Assembly: GCF_964030655.1 (NCBI RefSeq)
Contig: NZ_OZ034915.1
Coordinates: 558,001-622,000, forward strand
DNA: 64,000 nucleotides
Direction of reading: 5' to 3'
From: Spiroplasma endosymbiont of Poecilobothrus nobilitatus
GTDB lineage: Bacteria > Bacillota_I > Bacilli_A > Mycoplasmatales > Mycoplasmataceae
This document shows positions 1 to 10,567 of the stretch, one piece after another; the stretch's first letter is position 1, and the number at the start of each line of letters is the position of its first letter. A program made the position numbers and the translations under genes. The notes beneath the pieces are model-generated. The model ran no database searches. It had not been told where the DNA came from and worked only from the letters and a program-made list of their open reading frames with translations.

Positions 1-93
1 AATATTATCTGCACAGTGGTATTTTTTCCCCATTGAAATTATAATACCGTTAGATAAACATTTATCGTGATAAATAGTGGATGTATATTGATA
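1..93 (-). mobile_element. IS-C fragment (IS3 family), 3' part of orfB
   Basis: Reverse-strand piece of the IS-C transposase near the second catalytic Asp (residues HSDHGYQYTS in better copies at 40488-40721 and 42109-42381). The window start cuts it on one side and IS-A copy A1 replaces its continuation at base 94. Too short to encode anything. Confidence 0.8.
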
Positions 94-1315
94 TGGAATG
101 GCAACACTTTTTATGACACTTTTTATATAGACATTTGTTTTCTAAAAGTAACTGGAGATAAATAATTTAAACTGCCATGAATTCGAATATTGTTATATCA
201 ATGCACAAAATCAAAAAGTTCGTATTTTAATTGTGTTAAATTTTTAAATTTTTTACCCTTAATAAATTCAGTTTTAAAAGTTTTGTAAGTTGTTTCAGCC
301 ACAGCATTATCATAAGGGCAGCCTTTATTGCTTAATGATCTTTTAATATTAAAAGTTATTAAAATTTCATCAATGATTTTATTTTTAAACTAATTACCAC
401 GATCAGTATGAAATAGAGTTATTTGATTTAATGGTCGTGTTATTTTATGAAAAGCTTGTTGGACCAGTTCGGCTGTTTTATTCGACCCAGCACTATAACC
501 AATTATTTCACGATTAAACAAGTCAATTAATAAACAAATATAATGTCATTTAGCGCCAACTTGAACATATGTTAAATCACTAACAATAACTTCATTAGGT
601 TTTTTGTTGTTAAATTGACGATTTAAAATATTATTAATTTGGTCATTATTGACTGTTGTTTTATGATTATGATATTTTAATTTGGTGTATTTAGAAACCA
701 AATTATTTTTGATCATAAAGAATCTGATTTTTCGCCGCGATAAGATGATATCTTTTCTGTTTAAAATAACTTTAATTTTGCGAGCCCCATAAATTTTGCG
801 ACTTTTATTAAAGGCACTGATAATTTCTTGTTCATAATTATTAACTTGCTTGTTAATACATTTATTAGTTTGATAATAATACGTTGATTTTGATAAACCC
901 AAAATCTTACATATTTTTCTTACTGAATATTTTGTTTTGTTGTTATTAATTATTGTTATTTTTTGACCATTATCAGTGCGGCTTGCTTTAAAATGTCATT
1001 TTCCATTTTCAAGTCTTTAAGTTCTTTTCGTAAAGTTATTATTTCATTTTCTTATAGTGTGCGATTGTCTTTTGCTTTAAATGAACCAGAATTATTATAA
1101 TTTTTAACTCAAATATAAATAGTTGGTTTTGGTAAATTATATTCTTGCCCTAGATTAATAACACTTTTACCATTTTTATATAGCATGACAATTTGTTTTT
1201 TAAATTCTTCAGAGTATGAAGTTTTATTTCCCATTTTTATATTCCTTCTTTCTTAATAATTTTATCTAATTTTGAAGTATATATAATTATGGTCCTAATA
1301 ATTGTAGCCTATCCA
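94..1315 (-). mobile_element. IS-A copy A1 (IS3 family), full length
   Basis: Complete 1222-bp element. The left end begins TGGAATGGCAACACTTTTTA and the right end finishes ...GTAGCCTATCCA; the ends are imperfect inverted repeats (TGGAATGGCAACA against TGGATAGGCTACA). The flanks share ATA but differ in origin: IS-C on the left, an IS-A end fragment on the right. Either deletion or recombination followed insertion. Confidence 0.9.
123..1234 (-). pseudogene. IS-A transposase orfA/orfB, copy A1 (broken)
   Basis: OrfA (about 956-1234) is a 92-residue helix-turn-helix protein starting MGNKTSYSEEF. OrfB is the DDE integrase-core transposase, reached by -1 slippage on the A6-T run at the orfA stop. 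Two premature stops break this copy: TLEE in orfA reads TL, stop, E (GAA to TAA), and DRGNEF in orfB reads DRGN, stop, F (GAG to TAG). Both are G to T on the coding strand. Confidence 0.85.
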
Positions 1316-1412
1316 ATATTCGAATTCATGGCAGTTTAAATTATTTATCTCCAGTTACTTTTAGAAAACAAATGTCTATATAAAAAGTGTCCTAAAAAGT
1401 GTTGCCATTCCA
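1316..1412 (+). repeat. IS-A left-end fragment, plus orientation
   Basis: About 97 bp identical to the terminal part of an IS-A in the opposite orientation to A1 (orfB C-terminus, stop and inverted end ...TTGCCATTCCA). It abuts A1 directly, so two IS-A ends lie back to back. Confidence 0.85.
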
Positions 1413-1467
1413 TTTATCTAATTTTGAAGTCTATATAATTACGGTCCTAATAATTGTAGCCTATCCA
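1413..1467 (-). repeat. IS-A right-end fragment (55 bp)
   Basis: The outer 55 bp of the IS-A promoter end (TTTATCTAATTTTGAAG...CTATCCA), cut off by the element end at 1412. The break point is the same position at which copy A6 is interrupted at 58492. Confidence 0.85.
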
Positions 1468-1726
1468 TTAATTACGCTTCATCCATCCATAGACAACTTT
1501 ATATAAAGAAAATAACCTTTTGGAACTCCAACCATCTTGTTTTTTTAGTGTCCGATATTGTTTTTTCGGTTTAACATCACTCTTTTTATAAAAACAAGCA
1601 AAAAACAAGCGCTCTGACATTTCACAAGTGATTAATCTTGTCGAGAATTAAAGAAATAAATAGGATAGTAAATCCAATCGCTTTCACACTTTCTTTAAGG
1701 CTTCGTGCCATAGATGAGTTATCCAT
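1468..1726 (-). pseudogene. Orphan coding remnant, function unknown
   Basis: On the minus strand an ATG at 1726 opens about 46 codons (MDNSSMARSLKESVKAIG...) with a hydrophobic stretch around residues 16-28. A frameshift in a run of T then switches to a basic C-terminus ending VVYGWMKRN at 1468. The second half uses TGG for tryptophan three times, unusual beside TGA-rich neighbours. I do not recognise the family. It lies between IS pieces and a small inverted-repeat element, so it is probably the cut-off end of a former chromosomal or plasmid gene. Confidence 0.4.
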
Positions 1727-1755
1727 CTTTAAGCATCAAAATATTAAGTTTTAGA

Positions 1756-1919
1756 TTGCATTATTCATCAGATAGTACCTTTATTAAAAATGATATTATT
1801 AGTTGTTAAACCGAAAAAAATATAATAAATCACAGAAAGGAAATTATAAATATTAACTAATTTTTAGGGAAAATAGGTTAATTTTTAATTTTAAAGATAC
1901 TATCTGATGAATAATGCAA
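1756..1919. repeat. 164-bp element with 26-bp terminal inverted repeats
   Basis: The left edge reads TTGCATTATTCATCAGATAG and the right edge is its reverse complement, agreeing over about 26 bp with one or two mismatches (GTACCTTT against GTATCTTT). The interior has no coding potential. No clear target duplication is visible in the flanks. It looks like a miniature inverted-repeat element or the ends left by a deleted IS. Confidence 0.6.
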
Positions 1920-1920
1920 A

Positions 1921-2011
1921 TAAAAAAATCGCTATGATAAGCGATTACTTTAATTTATATTTAATTACTTTATTTATATTTTTGTAAAACCTCAACTTTT
2001 TTCTTACTACC
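1921..2011 (-). repeat. Piece related to the 173-bp miniature element
   Basis: Read on the minus strand from 2011, GGTAGTAAG then AAAAAAGTTGAGGTTTTAC then AAAAATATAAATAAA matches both the left end and the inverted right end of the small element at 39297-39469. It interrupts the IS-D transposase after residues FHTNEMV, adding an unrelated tail to that frame. Confidence 0.5.
1922..1946 (-). terminator. Rho-independent terminator
   Basis: Minus-strand hairpin AATCGCT, loop TATCAT, AGCGATT followed by a run of U (the A7 run at 1922-1928 on the plus strand). It lies just after the end of the interrupted IS-D frame. Confidence 0.7.
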
Positions 2012-2784
2012 ATTTCATTTGTATGGAAATCTTTAACTATAGATAAATAATAGGTTTTATTATTTGTTAATAAATATGTTATATCTGTTCCTAATTTTTG
2101 ATTAATACTTGTTGTTGTAAAATCTTGATTCATTAAATTTTCATGACGATTACTACCAGATTTAAGCTTATAATTAAATCTTTTTACTCTAACAATTGAT
2201 TTTAAATTCATATTTTTCATATATCTATAAACAATTTGTGGCTTTAAGTTTAACTTATATATCTGATTAACTAAGAGTGTCAACATATTGTAACCATAAA
2301 TTTTCTTAAAATTTAATAATAGCGTTTTTATAATTGTCGCAATTTGACTATCTCATTTGTTAAAAGATTTCATACCATGATTAACTCATTTATAATATCC
2401 TGCTCTTGAAATATTTAAAATTTTACATAAATATTTAATCTTGTATTTTTTCTTCAAGTACCAAACCGTCTGAAATTTCTTCTTTTTCGATTTGGTTAAG
2501 AACTTTTTTACATCTTCAACAATTTTAATGTATTGAATTAATTCTTCTTTTGTCATTGCATTAAAATCAATATTTTTTGGTCGACCTGATCTACGAATTC
2601 CTTTAGATTCTTCCCCATTTCCTGGTTCTAAAGCAGCATCTCCTTTAATCGCAAGTTATCTTTTTCATCTAATTAATGTTGGATCTGCAATGTTAAATTT
2701 TTTAAAAGTTTTTGACTACCCATATTCTCGATAATATTTTAGAATATTTAATTTTTCTTTTTTTGTAAATCATTTTCCGCCCAT
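2012..2784 (-). pseudogene. IS-D transposase remnant (IS3 family)
   Basis: An ATG at 2784 behind a GAAAGGTG ribosome site starts an OrfA-like helix-turn-helix protein (MGGKWFTKKEKLNILKYYR). It runs into an OrfB-like region with an HTH_21-type N-terminus and the first catalytic Asp region (GTDITYLL). Two premature stops are present (after YREYG, and before LAIKGDAAL), and the C-terminal half, with the remaining catalytic Asp and Glu, is missing. A sister fragment is at 52525-53171. Confidence 0.7.
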
Positions 2785-2912
2785 AATAAAAACACCTTTC
2801 AATAAAATTATGACACAATCCTATTTTTTATGTGTCTATTTTATTTTGGGTGTTAAAAATAACTATTTTATTTTAGTAATTTTCAAAGGCCTTAATTGTC
2901 TTTAAAAAACCC

Positions 2913-2941
2913 TTATTTTATTGGAAAAAATGCGATATAAT
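2913..2941 (+). promoter_or_regulatory. Candidate metG promoter
   Basis: A TATAAT -10 box at 2936-2941 with a weak -35 (TTATTT, 2913-2918) at 17-bp spacing, 40 bp before the metG start. It follows directly after the mobile-element debris. Confidence 0.5.
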
Positions 2942-2980
2942 TTATATTGTTAAAATATATAACAATGAGAGGGATATATT

Positions 2981-4561
2981 ATGAGTCAAAACAAGAAATT
3001 ATTTTATGTTACAACCCCAATTTATTATCCAAGTGCGCAATTACATATTGGACATGCGTATACTACTACATTAGCTGATATTATTAATCGTTATAAAAAA
3101 ATGGCTGGTTATGAAACTTTCTTTTTAACAGGCAGCGATGAACATGGTGAAAAAATTGAAAAGAAAGTAAAAGCAGCAGGGGTAACACCATATCAATTTA
3201 CAACAATGATTGTTGATAATTTTAAATTATTATGAAATAAATTAGGAATTGAATATTCAAAGTTTATTCGTACTACTGATAAAGAACATGAAGTTGGAGT
3301 CCAAAAAATTTTTAGTAAATTATATAATAATGGGGATATTTGTTTAGGAGAGTATGAAGGTTTATATTGTGTTAGTTGTGAAGAATTCTTAATTGAAGCA
3401 CAAATTAATAAAGTAACAAACCAGTGCTTAGTTTGTGGTAATAAGACACAAAAAGTAAAGGAAGAAACATATTTCTTCAAAGTCTCAAAATATAGTCAAT
3501 TTTTAATTAATTATTATAATAATCATCCTGGTTTTATTGAACCAGAAGCAAGAAAAAATGAAATGTTAAATAATTTTATTTTACCCGGCTTAACTGATTT
3601 ATCTGTTACTAGAACAACTTTTTCCTGAGGAATTAAAACCTTAGAAAATGATAAACACATTATTTATGTTTGAATTGATGCATTATCAAATTATTTAACA
3701 GCATTAGGTTATTTATCAAATGATGAAACATTGTTTAATAAATTTTGAAATAATGGGGATGTTGAGATTTTGCAACTATTAGGAAAAGAAATTGCTCGTT
3801 TTCACACGATTTATTGGCCAAGTATGCTAGAAAGTTTAGGGTTACGTCAGCCTAATAAACTTTTATCGCATGGTTGAATTTTATTTAAAGATACTAAAAT
3901 GAGTAAATCAATTGGAAATGTTGTTGATCCATTATATTTAATTGATAAATATGGTCGAGATACATTACGTTTTTACTTAGGATATGAAATTCCAACTGAA
4001 AATGATGGTAAATTTTCTTATGAAATGTTTTTAGAATCATATAATGCTCATTTAGTTAATAATATAGGGAACTTGGTATCGCGAGTAAGTAATATGATTA
4101 GTAAATATTTTAATGGTCAGTTAGTAAAACAACAACAATTGGATAATGTGCTAATTGAAAGTTGCATCCAAGCGGTGCATAATTATCAGCACGCAATGGA
4201 TGCTTATCAAATTTCAGAAGGACTAAACATTATTTTAGAATTATGTAATAAGGCGAATAAATATATTGAAGAAAATAAACCTTGGGAATTAGAAAAAAAC
4301 GAAAAGATGGAGCAATTATATGAAACTTTAGCAATTTTAGCTTATACTATTATTGTTAGTGCTTTTTTATTGCAGCCAGTTTTAGTTGATAATGCTCAGA
4401 AAATTGCCGATTATTTTAATGTTAATTTAACTGATTTAACATTTGAAACAATTTTAACGCAAGAAATCATATATAATAAAAAGATAGAGAAAAAAGAAAA
4501 CTTATTTAATCGTGTTAATGTAGAACAAGAATTAAAACAAATTGAAGCAGAATTAAATTAA
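2981..4561 (+). CDS. metG: Methionyl-tRNA synthetase
   Basis: Charges tRNA-Met in the cytoplasm. 526 residues. Class I signature HIGH at residues 22-25, a zinc knuckle with two CxxC pairs (CVSC, then CLVC, about residues 126-147), and KMSKS at about 306-310. The C-terminus ends after the anticodon-binding helical domain, without the extra tRNA-binding domain found in longer bacterial MetG. Seven in-frame TGA codons read as Trp. ATG at 2981 follows GAGAGGG by 8 nt. First gene of a run with mnmG and cysS (26-bp gap to mnmG). Confidence 0.96.
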
Positions 4562-4586
4562 TAAAACTAGTAAAGGAGGGATTTTA

Positions 4587-6467
4587 ATGAAAAAATATGA
4601 TGTAATTGTAATTGGCGCTGGTCATGCTGGAGTTGAAGCAAGTTTAGTTGCAGCAAGAATGAAAAAGAATACATTATTAGTTACTTTGCATAAAGATAAA
4701 ATTGCATTAATGCCATGTAATCCCTCAATTGGTGGCCCAGCTAAAGGGATTGTTGTTCGTGAAATTGATGCCATTGGTGGTGAAATGGCAAAAGCAGCTG
4801 ATGCAACAGCTTTACAAATGAAATTATTAAATTCTTCACGAGGTCCTGCTGTATGAGCATTACGCGCTCAATCAGATAAGATTGAATATGCAAAATATAT
4901 GCAAAAAGTAATTGAAAAGCAAGATAATTTAGATTTATATGAAGGAGAAGTTCAATCTTTAATGGTTGATGATAACAATAATTGCTATGGAGTAATGTTA
5001 AAAGACCAAACACAATTTTTTGCAAAAAAAGTTATTTTAACAACAGGAACATATATGCAATCTTTAGTGTTACAAGGAATGACAAAAAAAGCAGAAGGAC
5101 CTGATGGTGACATTACAACAGCAGGATTATCAACCCATTTAAAACATTTAGGGTTTGAGTTATTTCGTTTAAAAACTGGTACACCAGCACGTGTTCTTAA
5201 TACTTCAATTGATTATAGTAAAGCACAACCAGAACCAGGAAGTGATTTGCAACTAGCCTTTTCTTATTCAGCAAAAACCTTTACACTATTACAAGAGCAA
5301 GAATTATGTTGATTAATTCATTCAACACCAAAAACACATAATATTGTGCAAAAAAATTTAACAGCATCAGCAATGTATTCTGGAAATGTAACAGGAACGG
5401 GGCCACGTTATTGCCCAAGTTTTGAAGATAAAATTGTGCGGTTTGCTGATAAACCACGTCATCAAATTTTCTTAGAGCCAGAATCAAAGAGTTTAAATAC
5501 AATTTATGTGCAAGGATTTTCAACTTCAATGCCAATTGATGTGCAAGAAAAGATGCTGCGTTCCTTGCCAGGATTTGAAAATGTTGAAGTTTTAAAATGA
5601 GCTTATGCAATTGAATATGATGCAATTGTACCAACACAATTAAAACATACGTTAGAAACAAAAAAAATTAAAAATTTATATACGGCGGGCCAAATCAATG
5701 GAACAAGTGGCTATGAAGAAGCTGCTTGCCAAGGTTTAATGGCTGGAATTAATGCTGTTTTAAGTATTGACCAAAAAGAACCTTTCATTTTACGTCGTGA
5801 CCAAGCTTATATTGGAGTGTTAATTGATGATCTAATTACAAAAGGAACAGAAGAACCCTACCGTTTATTAACTTCTCGTGCCGAATATCGTTTATTATTG
5901 CGCAATGATAATGCTGAAGAACGATTAAAAAATTATGCTTATCAATTTGGTTTAATTGATCAAAAAAGTTGAATCGAATATCAAAATAATGTGCAAAGTT
6001 ATAATGAAATAATGCAATTGTTAAAAGAAACTTATTTTACGGCAAAATCACCATTAATTCAAAAACTAACTAAATTAGGTGTTGCTAACATTACGGAACG
6101 TATTTCTGGTTATAATTTATTAAAACGACCAAATATTGAGTTAAAATATTTAGAGGAGGAGTTACCACCGTTAAATAATTTAAAATCATTTTTAAAACAA
6201 AATTTATTAATTAATATTCGTTTTGAAGGATATATTAAAAAAGAACAAGAAATTGTTTTAAAAACAATTAAGTTGGAAAATAAATTAATTCCAGTTAATT
6301 TGAATTATGACTTGGTAGATAACTTGGCACTTGAAGCGCGAGAAAAATTTAAAAAGATTAGACCAATTTCAATTGGTCAAGCGAATCGAATTTCAGGAAT
6401 TAATCCAGCTGATATTCAAATGCTGTTATTTTATTTAAAAAAAATGGAATTGGATGCAAATAGATAA
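4587..6467 (+). CDS. mnmG: tRNA uridine-5-carboxymethylaminomethyl modification enzyme MnmG
   Basis: FAD-dependent partner of MnmE that builds the cmnm5 group on U34 of tRNAs reading split codon boxes. 626 residues, normal length. Dinucleotide-binding motif GAGHAG at residues 10-15, the MnmG signature around [10 protein letters not shown], and the C-terminal helical domain that contacts MnmE. Four TGA-Trp codons. Strong ribosome site AAAGGAGGG 7 nt before the ATG. The stop is 11 bp before cysS, so the pair is co-transcribed. Confidence 0.96.
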
Positions 6468-6478
6468 GAGGGTGAAGT

Positions 6479-7816
6479 ATGAAATTATATAATACTTTGA
6501 CTCGTAATTTTACAGATTATGGTCAAGCAAAAAAAAATAATATTTATGGTTGTGGACCAACTGTCTATAATTACATTCATATAGGTAATGCCCGCGCAAT
6601 TATTACTGTTGATTTATTAGTTAGTTTTTTACAATTTCAACATATTGAGGTTAATTATATTCAAAATTACACGGATATTGATGATAAGATTATTGCTAAA
6701 GCAGCGGCAGAACATAAAACTGAACAAGAAATTGTAGAATTTTATATTAAAGCTTTTGAAGAAGATGTTTTTAATTTAAATGTTATAATGCCAGCGAAGC
6801 GAGTACGAGTAACAGACCATGTTAAAGATATTATTACTTTTATTCAAAAATTAGTTAAACTTAATGCTGCATATGAAGTTAATGGTAGTGTATATTTTGA
6901 TATTGCAAAATATCAAACACAATATGGACAATTAGCTAATAAAAAAATTTCAGAATTAGAAACTAATGTTCGAATTGAACATGATGCTAATAAGCATAGT
7001 CAATATGACTTTGCGTTATGAAAGCAAACAACCGAAGGAGTTTCTTTCCCCTTTTATGATCAAACGGGTAAATTATATCAAGGCCGCCCAGGTTGACATA
7101 CAGAATGTGCTGTCTTGATTGATAAATTTTTTCATAAAGAAACAATTGATATTCATGCCGGCGGAATTGATTTAGTTTTTCCTCATCATGAAAATGAACG
7201 AATTCAATTTTTAGCAAAAAATAATAAGGAAATTGCAAAAATTTGAATGCATAATGGACATTTAAATGTTGCTGATAAAAAAATGAGTAAATCATTAAAT
7301 AATACTATTTTAGTTCGTGATTTTATTAAATTATACGGAGCAAATACATTACGTTATTTGTTATATGCGACTAATTATACACAACCATTAAATGTAACAA
7401 AAACTTTAATTATTAGTGCACAAGGTGAAACCGAAAAGATTTTTAAAGTCTTAAAAGCAGTAAATTTATATTTAGCTGAATATGACTTAAATTATAATTT
7501 AGCACAACATGGTGACAATGTTAAGAAAGTTCTTGCTGAGTTAGCAAATAATTTAAATAGTCCAAATGTTTTAACTATTATTAGTAAAATGACTAAAATT
7601 ATTAATAATCAATTACGTGATAAAAAACTTAATTTACAACTTGCTAGCGATTTTTATAATATTATTTTTAATATTATGAATTTTAATTTTAAGTTACCAG
7701 TGATTAGTGGTGAAATTCGTAAATATTTATTAGAATGAATTAAGTCAAAAAATAATAAAGATTTTGTCAAAGCAGATGAGCTTCGTAAGGTTTTAGTAGA
7801 AAAAGATATTTTGTAA
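6479..7816 (+). CDS. cysS: Cysteinyl-tRNA synthetase
   Basis: Charges tRNA-Cys. 445 residues. Zinc-site Cys25 in [10 protein letters not shown], class I HIGN at 34-37, further zinc ligands in GWHTECAVL and HHENE, and KMSKS at about 268-272. Ribosome site AGAGGGTG before ATG 6479. In Bacillus-type genomes cysS, rlmB, sigH, rpmG, secE and nusG are neighbours, and the same order is kept here with trmFO between. Confidence 0.96.
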
Positions 7817-7817
7817 C

Positions 7818-8198
7818 GTAATTAAACAAAAAGAAATTAATATTATTGGCGCTGGGTTAGCAGGTTGTGAAATCGCTTATCAATTAGCAAAACGTGGTTT
7901 AAAAGTAAAATTATATTAAGAAAAAACATTATTTAAAAATCCAGTTCAAAAATTAGATACATTTGCATAATTAGTTTGTTCTAATTCTTTTCGTAGTGTT
8001 TCGAAAGAAAATGCAATTGGAATTTTAAAAGAAGAATTAAAGTTATTAGATTCTTTCATTTTAAAAACAGCTTATGATGCTCAAGTTCCTGCTGATGCAC
8101 TTAGTGTTGGCCGGGAGTTATTTTCACAAAAAGTTACAGCAACTTTAATAAATCATCCTAATATTACCATTATTTATGATTAATTTATTAAAATAGAT
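7818..8198 (+). pseudogene. trmFO: trmFO, 5' part (broken by stops and an IS)
   Basis: Encodes the start of the folate/FAD-dependent methyltransferase that makes m5U54 in the tRNA T-loop. The FAD motif GAGLAGCE and the family stretch LVCSNSFRS are clear. The start codon is lost (reads GTA), and three premature TAA codons fall where Glu is expected: KLY(E), DTFA(E)LVCSNS and IIYD(E)F. At 8199 the gene is cut by IS-B copy B1, and AAATAGAT is duplicated on both sides (8191-8198 and 10568-10575). Clearly dead. Confidence 0.92.
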
Positions 8199-8971
8199 TT
8201 TTAATTTTGTAGAAAACTCTTGATGAAATAAAAAAAATCATCAATATGATAACTTTAAAAGAAAATTATATAAACTTTTAATATTGTTATTTAACTTTTT
8301 TATACGTTAAAATATAATACCGATGATTGTTGGTTTGGCGTTAAACCTTTATGCTGGTATTTTCATTTTCAGTGATTTAAATAATTTTGAATGTTCGTGA
8401 AACATAAGCCATGATAATGAATTAATGATTCTTTAAGATTTGATTGTAATTTACTAATTTTATTTAACTTCCGATAACTAGCATCAGGATTTGTACTAGT
8501 TTTAGTTGCTAATAAAATAGAATTTGTTTGTTTTGCTACTAATAAATATAATGGTTGCATGTCAGAAATAATAATTGAATTTTCTTTGATTAATTGTTTA
8601 TTAATATTTTCAATAATTCACTGTTTTTGTAATCGTTTTGTGTTGGTTGATTTAACATAAATATTATTATTGCTATCAACAGCCATTTGAATACAACATT
8701 TAGTGTTGGTTGAAAATGAATCAAGATGAATTTTTCTTTTATCAAATTTATCTTTAAAATTACCTTTGTGGATTTCTTTAATAAATGTTTCATCGATTTT
8801 AATTTGGCCATTTAACGTTTTAAATTTTAATTGGGTGTTTTCTAATTGTTTTGATTTCATTATTTTTTGGCGATTATATCAAGCGGTTTTCGGTGATGTT
8901 TTAATAAAGTGGGAAATCATTTTACTAGATTGGCCTAATAATGAAATTTGAATCAATAAATTTCGCTGTTC

Positions 8972-10193
8972 TGGAATGGAAACACTTTTTAGGACACTTT
9001 TTATATAGACATTTGTTTTCTAAAAGTAACTGGAGATAAATAATTTAAACTGCCATGAATTCGAATATTGTTATATCAATGCACAAAATCAAAAAGTTCG
9101 TATTTTAATTGTGTTAAATTTTTAAATTTTTTACCCTTAATAAATTCAGTTTTAAAAGTTTTGTAAGTTGTTTCAGCCACAGCATTATCATAAGGGCAGC
9201 CTTTATTGCTTAATGATCTTTTAATATTAAAAGTTATTAAAATTTCATCAATGATTTTATTTTTAAACTCATTACCACAATCAGTATGAAATAGAGTTAT
9301 TTGATTTAATGGTCGTGTTATTTTATGAAAAGCTTGCTGGACCAGTTCGGCTGTTTTATTCGGCCCAGCACTATAACCAATTATTTCACGATTAAACAAG
9401 TCAATTAATAAACAAATATAATGTCATTTAGCGCCAACTTGAACATATGTTAAATCACTAACAATAACTTCATTAGGTTTTTTGTTGTTAAATTGACGAT
9501 TTAAAATATTATTAATTTGGTCATTATTGACTGTTGTTTTATGATTATGATATTTTAATTTGGTGTATTTAGAAACCAAATTATTTTTGATCATAAAGAA
9601 TCTGATTTTTCGCCGCGATAAGATGATATCTTTTCTATTTAAAATAACTTTAATTTTGCGAGCCCCATAAATTTTGCGACTTTTATTAAAGGCACTGATA
9701 ATTTCTTGTTCATAATTATTAACTTGCTTGTTAATACATTTATTAGTTTGATAATAATACGTTGATTTTGATAAACCCAAAATCTTACATATTTTTCTTA
9801 CTGAATATTTTGTTTTGTTGTTATTAATTATTGTTATTTTTTGGCCATTATCAGTGCGGCTTGCTTTAAAATGTCATTTCCCATTTTCAAGTCTTTAAGT
9901 TCTTTTCGTAAAGTTATTATTTCATTTTATTCTAGTGTGCGATTGTCTTTTGCTTTAAATGAACCAGAATTATTATAATTTTTAACTCAACTATAAATAG
10001 TTGGTTTTGGTAAATTATATTCTTGCCCTAGATTAATAACACTTTTACCATTTTTATATAGCATGACAATTTGTTTTTTAAATTCTTCAGAGTATGAAGT
10101 TTTATTTCCCATTTTTATATTCCTTCTTTCTTAATAATTTTATCTAATTTTGAAGTCTATATAATTATGGTCCTAATAATTGTAGCCTATCCA
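8972..10193 (-). mobile_element. IS-A copy A2, full length, inside IS-B
   Basis: 1222 bp with both inverted ends and a 4-bp target duplication GTTC (8968-8971 and 10194-10197). The undisturbed target can be read in copy B3. The left end carries GGAAAC in place of GGCAAC (C to A). Confidence 0.94.
9001..10112 (-). pseudogene. IS-A transposase, copy A2 (orfA broken, orfB intact)
   Basis: OrfA (9834-10112) has TLEE changed to TLE, stop (GAA to TAA). OrfB is open from the slippage site to 9001 and has the integrase-core acids in SDLTYV, HTD.GNEF and AVAETTYK; the Arg of HTDRGNEF is changed (HTDCGNEF). Because IS3 transposases act as OrfAB fusions, this copy should not make a working enzyme. Confidence 0.85.
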
Positions 10194-10567
10194 GTTCATA
10201 ATTTAAATGACTTCAATACGTAAAATTATCACGAAAAGCATCAAAACTAGCACGACATTTTTTGCATAAATATTTTTGTTTTCCTTCAGGATTATGACCA
10301 TTTTTAACACAATAAAAAGATTGACAATTAGGACATTTAATACCTTTATCCCTAAATTTTTGGTCAATTTCATTTAAGCGTTTTTGTTTTTTAATTAATT
10401 TTGCTTCTTTTTTGACTTTTTCATGAAATTCTAAAAATTGATCATCTGTTAAACTATTTATTAATTCTTCAATTATTTTTTCCATTAATTATTCACCTCT
10501 TATATTAAAAATATACCTAATTTTAGGTATATTTTATAAATACCAAGAGTTTTCTACAAAATTAAAG

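Larger units (their letters stand above)
8300..10485 (-). pseudogene. IS-B transposase, copy B1 (interrupted by IS-A)
   Basis: A 319-codon transposase frame split at about codon 97 (after the residues HLNYE) by IS-A A2. The N-terminal part (10194-10485) keeps the zinc ribbon CPNC...CKKC. The C-terminal part (8300-8971) keeps the IDETF catalytic region. See copy B2 for the full protein. Confidence 0.88.
8199..10567 (-). mobile_element. IS-B copy B1 (IS1595-like) with IS-A copy A2 nested inside
   Basis: Ends are TTTTAATTTTG... and ...CAAAATTAAAG with the 8-bp duplication AAATAGAT in trmFO. Without the nested IS-A and its 4-bp duplication the element is 1143 bp. Two insertion events are thus ordered: IS-B into trmFO first, IS-A into IS-B later. 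Confidence 0.93.

Noticed and set aside
8766-8951. 61-codon frame antisense to the IS-B transposase, also at 13170-13355 and 62058-62243
   Set aside because: It recurs only because the IS recurs; it has no ribosome site and mirrors the transposase codons.
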